Shown here: positions 4,424-5,463 of the stretch, one piece after another
Numbering within the stretch: the stretch's first letter is position 1
Layout: the number at the start of each line of letters is the position of its first letter
From: a bacterium
GTDB taxonomy: Bacteria; Planctomycetota; Phycisphaerae; Phycisphaerales; UBA1924
Reading direction: 5' to 3'
Length of the DNA stretch: 5,463 nucleotides
Assembly: GCA_002401225.1 (NCBI GenBank)
Contig: NVSM01000038.1
Span: 17,037 to 22,499, forward strand
Translations under genes and position numbers: made by a program
The notes under the pieces: generated by a model
Database searches by the model: none
What the model was told of the DNA's origin: nothing
Seen by the model: only the letters and a program-made list of their open reading frames with translations

Positions 4424-4990
4424 ATGGTTATGGATAGACAAGCAAGCAACTCGGAACCCAACGCCAAAGAGTGGGAGTCGATGTATGCACGCTTGCGCAG
4501 TATCGCAGATGGTCTGATGGACGATGAGCGTACAAATCATACGCTTTCACCCACCGCATTGGTCCACGAGGCCTTTGTCCGGATGCCACCAGAATCGATA
4601 AAGGATGATCATTGGAATGACCAAATGCACTTCCGTCGCACGGTCGTTGCGGTGATGCGTCATGTGCTCGTTGATCACGCACGCCAACGAACTGCGGCAA
4701 AGCGTGGAGGATCCGACAAAGTCCGTGTGCCTCTTACGCTCTTTGCAAACGATGCGGCGGCCGACGAATCCACCATCGGGATTCTCGAACTCGAAGAGAT
4801 TCTTATCAAGTTTGAAGCAATAGACTCGCGAGCAGGAAAGGTCGTCGAACTGCGACTCTACGGCGGACTCACCATCCAAGAAGTCGCCGAGGCACTCAGT
4901 GTTTCAAACTCGACTGTAGAAAACGATTGGATTTTTGCACGCGCATGGCTCAGGAAAGAACTCTTTGAAGGCCAGGGACCCAAAGCATGA
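4424..4990 (+). CDS. ECF-type RNA polymerase sigma factor (Sigma70_ECF / TIGR02999-like), kinase-linked
   Basis: 188-aa cytoplasmic sigma factor. Region 2 is seen in LSPTALVHEAFVRM (41-54) and HFRRTVVAVMRHVLVDHA (69-86) followed by RQRTAAKRGG (87-96), the signature of the TIGR02999 ECF subfamily. Region 4 occupies about 121-181 and carries the helix-turn-helix GLTIQEVAEALSVSNSTVE (148-166) and the DWIFARAWL end (168-176). Regions 2 and 4 are joined by a short linker and there is no region 3, as expected for ECF factors. An ATG at 4430 (MDRQ...) is a rival start: GAAG sits six bases before it but abuts the 4424 ATG. The stop overlaps the start of the kinase gene (ATGA at 4987-4990), so the two are translationally coupled. 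In Planctomycetota such sigma factors are often paired with Ser/Thr kinases, which suggests phosphorylation-controlled activity; the target regulon is unknown. Confidence 0.93.
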   Translation: MVMDRQASNSEPNAKEWESMYARLRSIADGLMDDERTNHTLSPTALVHEAFVRMPPESIKDDHWNDQMHFRRTVVAVMRHVLVDHARQRTAAKRGGSDKVRVPLTLFANDAAADESTIGILELEEILIKFEAIDSRAGKVVELRLYGGLTIQEVAEALSVSNSTVENDWIFARAWLRKELFEGQGPKA

Positions 4991-5463
4991 CCATCGATCC
5001 ATCCACGCTCAAGTCACTGTTTCTTGAACTCAAAGATATCTCTGATGCACGCCGCGAAGCGATCCTTGGCGAACGCTGCCATGACCTGCCAGAACTCCGC
5101 AAAGAGATCGAAGCTTTGCTCATCAACCACGATGCGATGAAGGCAGTGAACACAAACGCCTCGGGTCTCGGGCTCATGGGGATTCATCCTGAGCAGATCC
5201 AATCGACTGACCAAATTCCGGATCGCATCGGCGCATTCAGAGTGCTCGGAATCCTGGGCACCGGAGGCATGGGCAAGGTCTACGAAGCCCAGCAGAACAA
5301 CCCAAAGCGGCGTGTTGCACTCAAGATCATCCGCTCGGGTGTCGTTTCTCCAGAATCAGTCCGCCGATTCAAGCTCGAATCATCAGCGCTCGCGATCCTC
5401 AAGCATCCAGGGATCGCCCAAATCTATGAGACCGGGTCTCTGGACACTGATGACGGCACTGAT
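4987..5463 (+). CDS. Ser/Thr protein kinase, N-terminal part (runs off window)
   Basis: I translated 159 codons from the ATG overlapping the sigma factor stop; the frame is open to the right edge. Residues 1-80 form the helical N-terminal region common in planctomycetal kinases, with LKSLFLELKDISDARREAIL and ELRKEIEALLINHDA resembling the usual 'LFxExxxLPxxERxxxL ... LRxEVExLLxxHD' layout. The kinase domain starts near residue 82: glycine loop GILGTGGMGKVYEA (88-101), VALK with the ATP-binding Lys113, and alpha-C RRFKLE with Glu131 for the salt bridge, then LKHPGIAQIYETG (138-150). All N-lobe catalytic requirements are present; the HRD and DFG motifs and any sensor or repeat domain lie outside the window. 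The ATGA overlap ties its translation to the sigma factor, its likely partner in the same signalling path. Confidence 0.93.
   Translation, partial: MTIDPSTLKSLFLELKDISDARREAILGERCHDLPELRKEIEALLINHDAMKAVNTNASGLGLMGIHPEQIQSTDQIPDRIGAFRVLGILGTGGMGKVYEAQQNNPKRRVALKIIRSGVVSPESVRRFKLESSALAILKHPGIAQIYETGSLDTDDGTD

Overview
The window looks like a piece of a Planctomycetota chromosome, probably from the Phycisphaerae side. The main clues are an ECF sigma factor of the TIGR02999/Sigma70_ECF type translationally coupled to a Ser/Thr kinase with the typical planctomycetal N-terminal region, a short planctomycete-like RpoZ, a stand-alone CoaC, a small DUF3553 protein, and mostly weak Shine-Dalgarno sites. 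This assignment is inference from gene content; no 16S or marker comparison was possible.

Left part, minus strand (1-2588). Transcription runs right to left: a 207-aa DUF3553 protein (2588-1965), a 255-bp spacer with several small hairpins and a possible 50-aa ORF, an 88-aa coiled-coil protein (1709-1443), then a 224-bp spacer with a perfect 12-bp hairpin and GATCGATC-rich repeats. After that spacer comes a secreted eight-cysteine protein (1218-769), followed by a TolC/CusC-type outer-membrane lipoprotein that runs off the left edge (693-1). The last two look like the start of a heavy-metal RND efflux operon whose pump genes would lie outside the window.

Middle, plus strand (2753-3889). rpoZ (omega subunit) is followed 34 bp later by coaC (phosphopantothenoylcysteine decarboxylase). 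This keeps the common rpoZ-coaBC order, but without the CoaB half. Then come short tandem repeats, a possible promoter, tRNA-Ser(GGA), and a terminator-like hairpin.

Right part, plus strand (3890-5463). The 534 bp after the tRNA hold no intact gene. They do hold a 65-codon reading frame whose middle matches, by eye, the Gly-rich/YYAN/IYADGK segment of phage and gene-transfer-agent tail proteins, most likely a prophage relic beside the tRNA. The window ends with an ECF sigma factor gene overlapping by ATGA the start of a Ser/Thr protein kinase gene that is cut at the right edge; together they form a probable kinase-linked ECF signalling unit.

I found no complete mobile element, CRISPR array or obviously new multi-gene system. 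The best leads are the tail-protein relic next to tRNA-Ser, the Cys-rich efflux-operon protein with its structured upstream region, and the uncharacterised DUF3553/coiled-coil pair beside rpoZ.
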